Source: JAFDWR01 sp038216655 (GTDB lineage Bacteria > Armatimonadota > Fimbriimonadia > Fimbriimonadales > Fimbriimonadaceae). From it: a stretch of 64,000 nucleotides of DNA. The notes under the pieces were generated by a model that was not told the origin of the DNA, ran no database searches, and saw only the letters and a list, made by a program, of their open reading frames with translations. The number at the start of each line of letters is the position of its first letter. Position 1 is the stretch's first letter. The position numbers and the translations under genes are program-made. The stretch is taken from positions 186,001 through 250,000 of the forward strand of contig JBBQPZ010000002.1 of the NCBI GenBank assembly GCA_038216655.1. The letters are read 5' to 3'. Below, one piece after another: positions 56,212 to 64,000 of this stretch.

Positions 56212-58773
56212 ATGTTGTGGCCTTGCCTGCTTGCCCTGATTTCCGACCCCCTTCCCGTCTTTCGCGACCCCAATGCGGCGATCGATCTGCGGGTCGACGA
56301 CCTCGTCAAGCGGATGACGCTTGACGAGAAAGTCAGCCAGATGAAGCACAAGGCCTCCGCTGTGCCGCGACTGGGAATCCCCGCTTACAACTGGTGGAAC
56401 GAAGCGCTCCACGGCGTGATGCAAGGGCCGTACTCGACCGAGTTTCCCCAGGGAATCGGGCTGGGTGCCACTTGGGACGCGCCGCTCATGCACAAGGTTG
56501 GCGATACCATCTCCACCGAGGCGCGGGCAAAGTACAACGAAGAAGTCAGGAAGAACCCCACCGCCTTCGAGATGGGGATCGACTTCTGGGCCCCCAATAT
56601 CAATATCTTCCGGGACCCGCGCTGGGGTCGGGGACAGGAGACCTACGGCGAAGACCCCTATCTGACCTCGACCCTCGGGGTGCAATTCATCAAGGGCCTC
56701 CAAGGCGACAATCCGAAGTACCTCAAGACGATCGCGACCCCCAAGCACTACGCCGTGCACAGCGGCCCGGAGCCGATCCGCAATCGCTTCGACGCGATTG
56801 TTGGCGTGCAGGACATGTACGGCACCTACCTGCCCCAGTTCGAGGCGGCGATACGCGAGGGCGGGGCGTACTCGATCATGGGTGCCTACAACCGAGTCAA
56901 CGGGGTGCCGTGCAACGCGAACCCCCTACTGCTCCAGAAGATCCTGCGCGAGGAGTGGGGCTTCAAGGGATACGTCGTATCCGACTGCGGTGCGATTACC
57001 AATATCTTCGCGGACCACCATTTCGTGCCGACCAAGGAAGACGCGGTGGCAGTGGCAGTGAAAGCCGGCTGCGATTTGGAGTGTGGGGGGATCTATCCTT
57101 CGCTCGTACAGGCCGTGAAGATGGGCAAGATCACCGAGAAGGAGATCGATACCTCGGTCAAGCGCCTGATGGAGGCGCGATTCCGACTGGGGATGTTCGA
57201 TCCCCCTTCGATGGTGCCCTACAGCAAGATCCCGTACAGCATCATCGACTGCCAGAGCCATCGTGAACTCGCGCTCCAAGCCGCGCACGAGTCGATCGTG
57301 CTACTCAAGAACGATCTCAACACCCTGCCCCTCTCGTCCAAGATCCACACCCTGGCCGTCATCGGCCCGCATGCCGACAACGCGCCGGTGATGATGGGGA
57401 ACTACAACGGCACCCCTCGCACAACCACAACGGTTTTGCAGGGGATCCAAGCATCGGCGACCAAGCGTGGGATCAAGGTGCTCTACGCGAAGGGCTCCGG
57501 CGTGTCCGATAACAACCACGAGCCGGTGCCGTCCATGCGTCTGCTCGATCCGAATGGCCGCGAGGGCGGCCTTCGCGCGGAGTACTTCGCCAACAAGGAA
57601 CTGAAGGGCGAGCCCGTGCTGATCCGAACCGAAGTGCCCGACTTCGATTGGGGCGCCGGCTCACCCGGCCCGAAGGTGCCCGTCGACAACTTCTCCGCCC
57701 GCTGGACCGGCTCGATTGTACCGACCGCGACGGGTCCCACGACAATCGGTTTCACCGCCGACGACGGCGTCCGAATGTGGATCGACGGGAAGCTCGTGTT
57801 CGAGAACTGGATCGAGCACGCTCCGATGCGCAGTTCGGTCACGATCCCGACGGTCGCGAACAAGCCGCTGGCCGTAAAGATCGAGTACTTCGAGAGCGCG
57901 GTGGGCGCGGTTGCCCGACTGGATTGGTCGACTTCCGACGCCCAGCCGTATAAGTCGGCACTGGAGACCGCGGCAAAGGCCGATGTGGTGGTGATGGTGC
58001 TCGGAATCAGCCAGGACCTCGAAAGCGAGGGCCTGGATCGTGCGGATCTGGACCTGCCCCCCGTTCAGCAGAAGCTGCTCGAGGCGGTCAAAGCGCTCAA
58101 CAAACCGATCGTCCTCGTCACGATGAACGGCAGCCCGCTCACCCTGAACTGGGCTGAGCGCTACGTCCCTTCGATCGTCGAAGCGTGGTATCCGGGTGAA
58201 GCCGGAGGCACGGCGGTCGCCGACGTGCTATTCGGCGACTACAACCCGGGTGGCCGATTGCCGGTCACCTTCCCTGAGTCGTTGCGCCAGGTTCCGGAGT
58301 TCACTGACTACTCGATGAAGGGCCGCACTTATCGTTACATGACCGCCGAACCGCTCTACCGCTTCGGCTACGGGCTGAGCTACACGACCTTTGAGTATTC
58401 CAATCTGCGTGCGATGCGCAAACCGGGCGGACCCTGGGAAGTCTTCGCGACGGTCACCAACATCGGGTCGCGTGAGGGGGATGAGGTAGCGCAGTTCTAC
58501 CTGTCGCACACTGCACCCAAGTTCACCGCGCCCATTCGCGAGCTCAAAGGCTTCCGACGCCTGCACCTGATCCCGGGGGAGAGCCAAACCGTGCGCTTCC
58601 CGATGACCGACAAGGAACTCTCGCTCGTGGACGCCGATGGCAAGCGCGTACTCGTGCACGACGCAGTCCGGGTGTTTGTGGGCGGGCGTCAGCCTGCCGG
58701 TTCGGATGCCGCGCGGGCGGATAGGGGCTCGGTGGTGTCGGTAGAACTCGCCGACCCCGCCGGGTCGCGTTAG
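56212..58773 (+). CDS. Glycoside hydrolase family 3 with PA14 insertion
   Basis: An 853-aa GH3 enzyme (beta-glucosidase or beta-xylosidase). It has RMTLDEKVSQM near 35, PAYNWWNEALHGVM near 60, FWAPNINIFRDPRWGRGQE near 125, the nucleophile Asp in GYVVSDCGAITNI near 262, and the second domain with PAGESVVLLKN-like HESIVLLKNDLNTLPL near 365. A PA14 domain is inserted at about 450-590 (EGGLRAEYFANKELKGEPV, GFTADDGVRMWIDGKLVFE). The C-terminal fibronectin-like domain is present. The N-terminus (MLWPCLLALIS) is a short signal. WNEALHG is common in xylosidases of this family, so xylan side-chain clearing with the preceding GH51 is likely. CATGAT lies six bases before the ATG. Confidence 0.9.
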   Translation: MLWPCLLALISDPLPVFRDPNAAIDLRVDDLVKRMTLDEKVSQMKHKASAVPRLGIPAYNWWNEALHGVMQGPYSTEFPQGIGLGATWDAPLMHKVGDTISTEARAKYNEEVRKNPTAFEMGIDFWAPNINIFRDPRWGRGQETYGEDPYLTSTLGVQFIKGLQGDNPKYLKTIATPKHYAVHSGPEPIRNRFDAIVGVQDMYGTYLPQFEAAIREGGAYSIMGAYNRVNGVPCNANPLLLQKILREEWGFKGYVVSDCGAITNIFADHHFVPTKEDAVAVAVKAGCDLECGGIYPSLVQAVKMGKITEKEIDTSVKRLMEARFRLGMFDPPSMVPYSKIPYSIIDCQSHRELALQAAHESIVLLKNDLNTLPLSSKIHTLAVIGPHADNAPVMMGNYNGTPRTTTTVLQGIQASATKRGIKVLYAKGSGVSDNNHEPVPSMRLLDPNGREGGLRAEYFANKELKGEPVLIRTEVPDFDWGAGSPGPKVPVDNFSARWTGSIVPTATGPTTIGFTADDGVRMWIDGKLVFENWIEHAPMRSSVTIPTVANKPLAVKIEYFESAVGAVARLDWSTSDAQPYKSALETAAKADVVVMVLGISQDLESEGLDRADLDLPPVQQKLLEAVKALNKPIVLVTMNGSPLTLNWAERYVPSIVEAWYPGEAGGTAVADVLFGDYNPGGRLPVTFPESLRQVPEFTDYSMKGRTYRYMTAEPLYRFGYGLSYTTFEYSNLRAMRKPGGPWEVFATVTNIGSREGDEVAQFYLSHTAPKFTAPIRELKGFRRLHLIPGESQTVRFPMTDKELSLVDADGKRVLVHDAVRVFVGGRQPAGSDAARADRGSVVSVELADPAGSR

Positions 58774-59585
58774 TGGATCGACTCCCCTTTCGAACCCGCC
58801 TCGACCCGCGGTCGGCCCCCGAACGGCCGATCGCGGAGTCGGTCAACATCCCGCTCGAAGAACTCGCTTCGCGAGTTCACGAGCTACCCGCAAAGGGCTC
58901 GCGTTTGGAGGTAGTCGGCCCCGCCGATCTCGCGGACCAAGCAATCAGTCTGCTCAAATCCATGGGCTTCGACGCCCTCTTTGGAGTGGACGGGCCCGGC
59001 CACGCTTTGCTTTCGCAAGCCTGCGACCGCCCGACCGCCGGAACCGATCTTGAATTCGCGGACTCAATCGAGCCAGGTCGCCTCTGGCGACCTTCACCCC
59101 TGATCGAACAAGTCCTCCCGCAACTGAAACCCGGTTCGGCGGTCGACTTAGGGTGTGGCGGCGGACGGGACGCGGTGTACCTGGCCGCCAACGGCTGGGA
59201 AGTAGAAGCGATTGACGAGCTTCCGGACGCGGTGTCCCTTGGGCAGAGGCTGGAGGAGCGCTACGCGAGGGCTGAGTCAACACCCATCCTTTGGCGCACT
59301 GGAGACATCCGCGTTCCGGAATCACGTGACTTTGACTTACTTGTGAACTGCTTCGCGTTCAGCGTGCTCATGCTTCCCGACCTGGCGCGGTGGCTCCGTC
59401 CGGGCGGCTCAGCCTTGATCGAAACATTCACGCCTCAACACCGGGAGAAATTTGGCCGCCCTTCGGCATCCCGGGTGTTGCCCGTGGAACGAGTCGCGGA
59501 GTTGAGCGGGATGGATGTTGTTCAGGCGGAAGAAATCTGGGTCGGGGAGCGTCACATCGCCCGGGTCTGGCTTCGGCGCCTTTAA
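58773..59585 (+). CDS. Rhodanese-like / SAM-dependent methyltransferase fusion
   Basis: A 270-aa protein. The first 85 residues are a degenerate rhodanese domain (DPRSAPERPIAESVNIPLEE, LASRVHELP) whose active-site Cys is missing. Residues about 105-270 are a TehB-like class I methyltransferase: motif I AVDLGCGGGRDAVYLAANGW, then FDLLVNCFAFSVLM and ARWLRPGGSALIETF. This fusion is known in several bacteria; the substrate is unclear, with thiol or metalloid methylation possible. GTG start overlapping the GH3 stop by one base. The stop overlaps the convergent sulfatase-like gene. Confidence 0.82.
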   Translation: MDRLPFRTRLDPRSAPERPIAESVNIPLEELASRVHELPAKGSRLEVVGPADLADQAISLLKSMGFDALFGVDGPGHALLSQACDRPTAGTDLEFADSIEPGRLWRPSPLIEQVLPQLKPGSAVDLGCGGGRDAVYLAANGWEVEAIDELPDAVSLGQRLEERYARAESTPILWRTGDIRVPESRDFDLLVNCFAFSVLMLPDLARWLRPGGSALIETFTPQHREKFGRPSASRVLPVERVAELSGMDVVQAEEIWVGERHIARVWLRRL

Positions 59586-61114
59586 GGCGCCTTCACCCGG
59601 TCGGTCACTTCGATCATCTTGTACGGAAAGCTGTTCCCCGAATACCAGCTCTTATCCGGCAGAACGGGGCGAGTCTCACCGAACAGACCGTTGAAGATCA
59701 GGCGGAAGGAGTTGACCGGCGTGATCGTCGAATCGAGCTTCCCCTGCATCTCCGGCGGTAGGTAGTAAGCGCTCAAGTTGCTGAAGCACTCGTTCAAGTC
59801 GGTCTTCTCCACGTTTTCCTGATCCAGGTTCATCTTCGACCCATGGTCGCCCTGAATCAGGATAATCGGCTTGGGTTGACCTGCCTTCTGAATCTGGTCC
59901 AAAACGGGCAGAAGGCATTTGTTGAGGTACTCGACCTGGCCCACGTAGCCCTGGTGGTATTCCTCCTTCTTGCCGCCATATTCATAGAAGTGGCTCCCGT
60001 CCCAGAACCCAAACGAGGAGTGGCGCTTGGCCGCGTTGCCGTCCTTATCGAACACGAACGGCGGATGCGGCATGAGGATGTGGGCGAAGATGAACCTCGG
60101 CACGGCCGTCCGCGGGGCCTGATCCCCCAGGTTCTTCAACGCCGCCAAGAGCTCCTCGCGACGTTGATCGAACATCGAACTACTTACCTGGTCGTTCATC
60201 TCGAACGGCGTGAGCTGGATCACCGCGTCTTCAAACAGAGACCTCCCGGTCGCTTCATGAAGCCACTGGTCCGCCAAGCGCATCTTGAAGGGCGGGAAGC
60301 CCGAGGTGATCGCCACCGTCTTGTAGCCTTCGGCCCTCAGGTGCCGCGCAACTTCGCTGTCCTGAACCAGTGCGTCCAGCGGAGAGCGGTCCTGATCGTC
60401 GTTCTTCATCTTCGGAAGAAGCGTCGGGATGTAGTCGAGGTTGAGCGAAGACGCAAGAGAGATCTCGGTCTGGCAGTAGTTCGCGTGCGTCTTGTTCGCC
60501 ACATAAAAGCCGCGTGACTCCAGCGCCTTCACGAACGCGGAATTGTCGAACCCGAAGACGCGCTGAAGCTGATCTTGGCGTCCGTATCCGTCGAGGACGA
60601 TATAAAAGATGTCGGGCTTAGGGCCCGTGGCGACGGGCGAGCCGGTCTCTTTGGCAGGTGTAAGCTCGGCCAAGTGGCGCTTCTCGGCGGCGAGCCCGAA
60701 GAAGACGGATCCCAACGAACTGGCGACGAGAGCCGTCCCCAGGACGTTAAGCGCGGGGGTCTGCCAATCCCCCTTCTTGGCGCGTCGCCCGAGCAGCCAA
60801 AGGACAAGCAGCGAAACGACGGTCCAAATCGCGAGCTGGGTAAATCGACCGATGTCGTGATTGGCCGCCGGGATCGTGACGATCTTCCCGTAGACGAAGA
60901 CCGCCACAATCAATGCGGAGGCAATCGCCGCGCCCCGAGCGACGTTCCGAAAGACGGCGCCGACCACCAGCCAGGCAAGCAACGAACCACCCATCGCAAG
61001 AAACAGCGGATGCCAGAGGTCGTCGAGCGGCACGATCGCCAGGTTTGCCGAATAGAGCGACAAGATGGGGAAGGCGGCAATCAGCGGAGGGTGAAAGGGG
61101 ATCCGCCGCTTCAC
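59582..61114 (-). CDS. Membrane-anchored sulfatase-like (alkaline phosphatase superfamily) protein
   Basis: A 510-aa protein. The first 165 residues hold about five membrane helices. The catalytic domain starts PDIFYIVLDGYGRQD near 172 (metal Asp) and has the nucleophile region NYCQTEISLASSLNLDYIP with Thr or Ser near 215, FIFAHILMPHPPFVF near 345 (His metal ligands) and IQGDHGSKMN near 425 (Asp-His). This is the layout of LTA-synthase-like phospho- or sulfo-transferases that act on envelope sugars. GTG start overlapping the methyltransferase gene (GTGA). It forms an operon with the NoeA-like gene. Confidence 0.83.
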   Translation of the reverse strand: MKRRIPFHPPLIAAFPILSLYSANLAIVPLDDLWHPLFLAMGGSLLAWLVVGAVFRNVARGAAIASALIVAVFVYGKIVTIPAANHDIGRFTQLAIWTVVSLLVLWLLGRRAKKGDWQTPALNVLGTALVASSLGSVFFGLAAEKRHLAELTPAKETGSPVATGPKPDIFYIVLDGYGRQDQLQRVFGFDNSAFVKALESRGFYVANKTHANYCQTEISLASSLNLDYIPTLLPKMKNDDQDRSPLDALVQDSEVARHLRAEGYKTVAITSGFPPFKMRLADQWLHEATGRSLFEDAVIQLTPFEMNDQVSSSMFDQRREELLAALKNLGDQAPRTAVPRFIFAHILMPHPPFVFDKDGNAAKRHSSFGFWDGSHFYEYGGKKEEYHQGYVGQVEYLNKCLLPVLDQIQKAGQPKPIILIQGDHGSKMNLDQENVEKTDLNECFSNLSAYYLPPEMQGKLDSTITPVNSFRLIFNGLFGETRPVLPDKSWYSGNSFPYKMIEVTDRVKAP

Positions 61115-62493
61115 TCGACTCTCCGGAGGAGATAGAGCGTGCGCTTGCTATCGGGAACCGGGGCACTCTCGACGATCTCGAAGTGACCGCAGAGGGCGGC
61201 CTCGAACCCCTTCTGGGTGTAGTCGGGAAAGACGTCTTCCCGGCTCGCAAGCAGTCTCTCCACTTGCGAGTCTTCCTTAGGCACCCACTCCACCACGGCG
61301 AATCGGGCGACCTGAGCAAAGTAGGCGAGGATATCCGGGAGCGGGACGTTGTTGGCGATCGCCAGGTGGTGGATTAAGGCGAGCGCGAACAAACCATCCA
61401 CCGGCCCCCGCTTCAGCAGGGAATCCCGCTCATGCTCGGCCCAGCCGAGATTCGCACTCGGGTTCATCAGGTCCTGCTGGAGAGGAAGGAGGTTGGTTTC
61501 CTTGTTCTCCTTGACCTTGCGGTAGGCAAGTTCGACCGCCGCGGGGTCGATGTCCCACGCGACCACTTCGACGCCCTTACCAGCGGCAATACGTGAGAAC
61601 TCCCCGGTGTTCGCGCCGAAGTCCCAAAGCCGCTTCGGACCCTCCATCCGATCCACCATCCGCCCCACGATCTCGTGCTTGGCGGTCATCGCGGAGGACG
61701 TGTAGTTGTTGTCCTGATAGTAGTCGGCCCACTGCGTTCCCTTCGGCTCCCAGGTGAGGCGATCAATCTGCTTCTGGAGCGAGTCCACCAGCCCGAGTAG
61801 CGCATTCTTGGGGAGCTTGGCCCTCGGACCCGCGGAGGCGGTGGTGGCCTTGCGATTCTCCATCTTGCCGTGCACATGGATGTGCATCGCGAGCCCAAAA
61901 TTAAACCGCGTCTTGCGGGGCAGCAGTGAGGACGCCAGGTCCAAAGGAATGCCGTCGAGCGAAGTACGCATGAGTTGACCGAGTCGCATGTCAACTAGAC
62001 TCATGAGCGCCAGCGGCGCAAGAAAGTGGCGGCAGAATTGCCGGTAGGCGACCCAAGGTGTTCCCTCTACGTAGGGCTCGAACGACAACGTGTCAATAAA
62101 GATGGCTCGGCCCTTGTGAAACTGAATATTGAACGCGCTCGCGTCCTTGAGCGCCAAGCCCCGGCCCAGCGCCCGCCGCTGGATTTCGAGGGTCACCCGC
62201 GCCGCATCTTGAAGCTGACCGAAGGACCACTCGTACGGATAGGAGATCGTCGCGATCCGCTCAGGGCGGATGATAATTCGCGCCGCCGGGGTTGCGGCAA
62301 GGCTGAGATCGACCTCGTCATGAGGGATCAGAAGACCGGCACCGAGGAGTTCCTCGTAGAGCCCGGAGTCAATAAGAGCGCTGTAATCCGCTTCGGCGGA
62401 TGGATTGATCTGCCTAAGCAAATCTCCATCGCGGGTGTAAACGAACCCGCTCGGGTCCCGAAAAGAGCCCCCGAGCCGCCCCGAACTGGCCAT
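61111..62493 (-). CDS. NoeA-like SAM-dependent methyltransferase, surface polysaccharide linked
   Basis: A 460-aa protein. The N-terminal half carries the family-specific domain: GSFRDPSGFVYTRDGDLLRQ, IIRPERIATISYPYEW near 85, LALKDASAFNIQFHKGRAIF near 125, and WVAYRQFCRHFLAPLALM near 165. The C-terminal class I methyltransferase has LWDFGANTGEFSRIAAGKG near 315 and DLMNPSANLGW. Proteins of this kind occur in glycan or nodulation loci. I chose ATG 62493 rather than TTG 62544, because the upstream micro-ORF ends at 62496, two bases before. It overlaps the sulfatase gene by 4 bases. Confidence 0.83.
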   Translation of the reverse strand: MASSGRLGGSFRDPSGFVYTRDGDLLRQINPSAEADYSALIDSGLYEELLGAGLLIPHDEVDLSLAATPAARIIIRPERIATISYPYEWSFGQLQDAARVTLEIQRRALGRGLALKDASAFNIQFHKGRAIFIDTLSFEPYVEGTPWVAYRQFCRHFLAPLALMSLVDMRLGQLMRTSLDGIPLDLASSLLPRKTRFNFGLAMHIHVHGKMENRKATTASAGPRAKLPKNALLGLVDSLQKQIDRLTWEPKGTQWADYYQDNNYTSSAMTAKHEIVGRMVDRMEGPKRLWDFGANTGEFSRIAAGKGVEVVAWDIDPAAVELAYRKVKENKETNLLPLQQDLMNPSANLGWAEHERDSLLKRGPVDGLFALALIHHLAIANNVPLPDILAYFAQVARFAVVEWVPKEDSQVERLLASREDVFPDYTQKGFEAALCGHFEIVESAPVPDSKRTLYLLRRVE

Positions 62494-62495
62494 AC

Positions 62496-62669
62496 CTACG
62501 AACGATGCGTTTTGCGGGCGAACAGCGCCTTCAAATTCTGCCAACGAGACCTAATCGCGAACCCTGCGCTCAGCGCACCGGCGAGCGCGAGTTGAAGAAG
62601 CATGCTGCCTGATCCACCGTCCAGATACGCGAAATAGGGAAGCCCGAAACTTGTTAAGTTATCTAACAT
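62496..62669 (-). CDS. 57-aa membrane protein upstream of the NoeA-like gene
   Basis: A short frame, MLDNLTSFGLPYFAYLDGGS..., 57 aa. YFAYLDGGSGSML is followed by one membrane helix (LLQLALAGALSAGFAI) and a basic tail (RSRWQNLKALFARK). The Y-L-D-x-G-[ST]-G-S-M plus helix plus basic W/LK..F pattern is one I have seen in small proteins next to such methyltransferase/sulfatase-like pairs. Its stop is two bases before the methyltransferase ATG, so the two are coupled. It was short enough to be missed by a 60-aa cut-off. Confidence 0.72.
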   Translation of the reverse strand: MLDNLTSFGLPYFAYLDGGSGSMLLQLALAGALSAGFAIRSRWQNLKALFARKTHRS

Positions 62670-62790
62670 AATCAACTGCCTTGACGGATAGAGAACGAGA
62701 GAAGTTCACTCCGTTGTTCCCGGATAATGGAATTATTGCGCCCGTAGGCACATTTTTTATGTCGTTGGTTCCATGGACTAGAATCCACTA

Positions 62791-63129
62791 ATGGCCGAGC
62801 GGAGGGGTAAGCAAGCTGAGGACGCGGCGGCAGACTATCTGATCTCGCTCGGGTATACGATCGTGACCCGCCGCTATAAAGTCCGTTCGGGCGAACTGGA
62901 TGTGGTCGCTCTCGACGGCGACACCTTGGTGATCGTCGAAGTGAAGGAGCGCCGCGCCCCGGATTGGATTCCCGAGGAGGGTGTTGACGATCGGAAGATC
63001 GCCTCCCTCTCGGCTGCCGTTGAGCAGTATCTGCACCAAATGGGCGAGCCCGAGCGTGTAGTCCGATACGACCTGATCGCGATCGACCGTGACGGGCTCC
63101 GACACCACATCGACGCCTTCCGCCCCTAG
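62791..63129 (+). CDS. YraN/UPF0102-family putative endonuclease
   Basis: A 112-aa protein of the YraN family, a restriction-like nuclease fold. It has GKQAEDAAADYLISLGYTIV near 6, the catalytic SGELDVVALDGDTLVIVEVK (E-x-D ... E-V-K) near 36-52, and AVEQYLHQ. Length is normal. The cellular role is uncertain, possibly DNA repair or recombination. TAGAAT (62779-62784) lies six bases before the ATG with no Shine-Dalgarno. fabG starts 13 nt downstream with its own -10 hexamer. Confidence 0.9.
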   Translation: MAERRGKQAEDAAADYLISLGYTIVTRRYKVRSGELDVVALDGDTLVIVEVKERRAPDWIPEEGVDDRKIASLSAAVEQYLHQMGEPERVVRYDLIAIDRDGLRHHIDAFRP

Positions 63130-63142
63130 GTAACCTTGCCCC

Positions 63143-63874
63143 ATGCGTTTTGAGGGTGAAGTCGTCGTCGTGACCGGAGCCAGCCGCGGAATCGGGCGGG
63201 AACTCGCCGCTGCCTTCGCCCGCGAAGGCGCAAAGGTCGCGTGCGTGGCGACCACCTTGCTGGGAGCCGAGGGAACGGCCACGGCAATCGGCGGGGGCGC
63301 GAAGGGTTACGCGTGTGATGTGAGCGATTCGGCATCGGTCGAGGCCCTGTTCGAGGCGGTGGTTGCCGATCTCGGTGTGCCCTCGGTGCTCGTAAACAAC
63401 GCCGGCATCACCAAGGACACCCTCCTGTTGCGGATGAAGGAAGAAGACTGGGACCGCGTCGTGGACGTGAATCTCAAGGGCTCGTTCCTGATGATCCGCG
63501 CCGCCGCGCGGCCGATGATGAAGGCCCGATACGGCCGCATCGTGAACCTGTCGAGCGTGATCGGCTTGCACGGCGGCTCGGGTCAGGCAAACTACGCCGC
63601 CTCGAAGGCGGGCGTGGTCGGGCTGACAATGTCGGTGGCAAAGGAGCTTGGATCCCGGGGGATCACCTGCAACGCCATCGCCCCTGGCTTCATCGAGACC
63701 GACATGACCCACGACCTCCCCGCCGAGTTCCGCGAACAAGTCGAGAAGACGGCACCGGCCGGTCGGCTCGGGACGGCGGCGGACATCGCGCCAGCGGTCC
63801 TGTTCCTCGCCAGCCGCGAGGCCGGCTACATCACCGGTCAGACCTTGACCGTAGATGGGGGACTGTTCCTCTAA
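63143..63874 (+). CDS. fabG: 3-oxoacyl-[acyl-carrier-protein] reductase (short-chain dehydrogenase)
   Basis: A 243-aa SDR enzyme. The NADP-binding VVVTGASRGIGRELAAAF is near residue 8, NNAGITKDTLLLRM near 85, catalytic Ser in IVNLSSVIGLHG near 137 and YAASKAGVVG near 151 (YxxxK), then APGFIETDMT. NAGITKDTLLLRMKEEDWD is diagnostic of FabG. It reduces 3-oxoacyl-ACP in fatty acid elongation. TAACCT (63131-63136) lies six bases before the start. No fabD or acpP is adjacent. Confidence 0.94.
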   Translation: MRFEGEVVVVTGASRGIGRELAAAFAREGAKVACVATTLLGAEGTATAIGGGAKGYACDVSDSASVEALFEAVVADLGVPSVLVNNAGITKDTLLLRMKEEDWDRVVDVNLKGSFLMIRAAARPMMKARYGRIVNLSSVIGLHGGSGQANYAASKAGVVGLTMSVAKELGSRGITCNAIAPGFIETDMTHDLPAEFREQVEKTAPAGRLGTAADIAPAVLFLASREAGYITGQTLTVDGGLFL

Positions 63875-63875
63875 C

Positions 63876-63996
63876 GGTCATTCCGAGCGAGCCCTAGCGA
63901 CATCCTTCGGGATGACATCCAATAGGGGTGGCACGGTCTGCTCGGGTGCTCCGCACTGCCTTGAGCCAAGAGTCTTCGGTCACCCGACAGACCGTG
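63876..63996. repeat. R1 mini-hairpin and R3 inverted repeat at the window end
   Basis: 63876-63919 has GTCATTCCGAGCGAG and then CATCCTTCGGGATGAC, a compact R1 form. 63930-63948 (GCACGGTCTGCTCGGGTG) pairs with 63979-63996 (CACCCGACAGACCGTG), related in sequence to the R3 element at 22057-22217. No gene start is visible in the last 126 nt. Confidence 0.7.
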
Positions 63997-64000
63997 AACC

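Overview
The window is about 64 kb of GC-rich bacterial chromosome from an aerobic heterotroph. It carries an alternative complex III (ACIII) plus A2-type caa3 oxidase block, a fused heme A synthase/heme O synthase, an acc-nusB cluster, secreted glycosidases, an S53 peptidase and a DUF1800 protein. This gene mix fits Armatimonadota (Fimbriimonas-like) best, but no rRNA is present and that placement is an inference. I found no tRNA, rRNA, CRISPR array, insertion sequence or prophage.

Layout: 1-1408, tail of an HNH nuclease and a broken zeta-type kinase toxin with its small partner. 1587-5372, pyrR-pyrB-pyrC and a TPR lipoprotein. 5403-7190, a membrane protein, an NlpC/P60 hydrolase and a pterin dehydratase. 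7525-10218 (minus), accB-like, prepilin-like, accC, nusB; the BCCP-like protein has Gly where the biotinyl Lys should be. 10576-13571, a Pho box and pstSCA without pstB. 13581-22323, peptidases (M42 with an in-frame TAG, rhomboid, two CPBP, M14, S41) and a TetR regulator. 22324-37609, thirteen same-strand respiratory genes: ctaA-ctaB fusion, actABCDEF, an associated protein, sco and coxBACD. 37792-40055, a sodium:solute symporter with its small partner. 40380-46267, purN, plsC, coaBC, an esterase, a BON lipoprotein, an AhpD-like protein and one CoA-transferase subunit. 46580-50339, ECF sigma, anti-sigma, RseB-like and DegP-like genes forming an envelope-stress unit. 50407-54037, a Fur-family regulator, a 64-aa unknown protein, DUF1800 and an S53 peptidase. 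54218-62669, two glycosidases, a rhodanese-methyltransferase fusion, a sulfatase-like protein, a NoeA-like methyltransferase and a 57-aa membrane protein. 62791-63874, YraN and FabG.

Two genome-wide patterns stand out. First, the intergenic gaps are packed with long inverted repeats of at least four unrelated families. One family is made of short tandem units (TAGTGG, TAAGGAGG, TGATGG) that begin exactly at the stop codon of the upstream gene and recur as the reverse complement at the other end, often at the stop codon of the convergent gene. Second, about fifteen genes have a -10-like hexamer (TANNNT or close) 5-7 nt before the start codon and no Shine-Dalgarno, which suggests widespread leaderless transcription.

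Four lesions (two in the zeta gene, one in a CPBP gene, one TAG in the M42 gene) are either real pseudogenes or consensus errors. The three frameshifts can all be explained by loss of one base in a short homopolymer.
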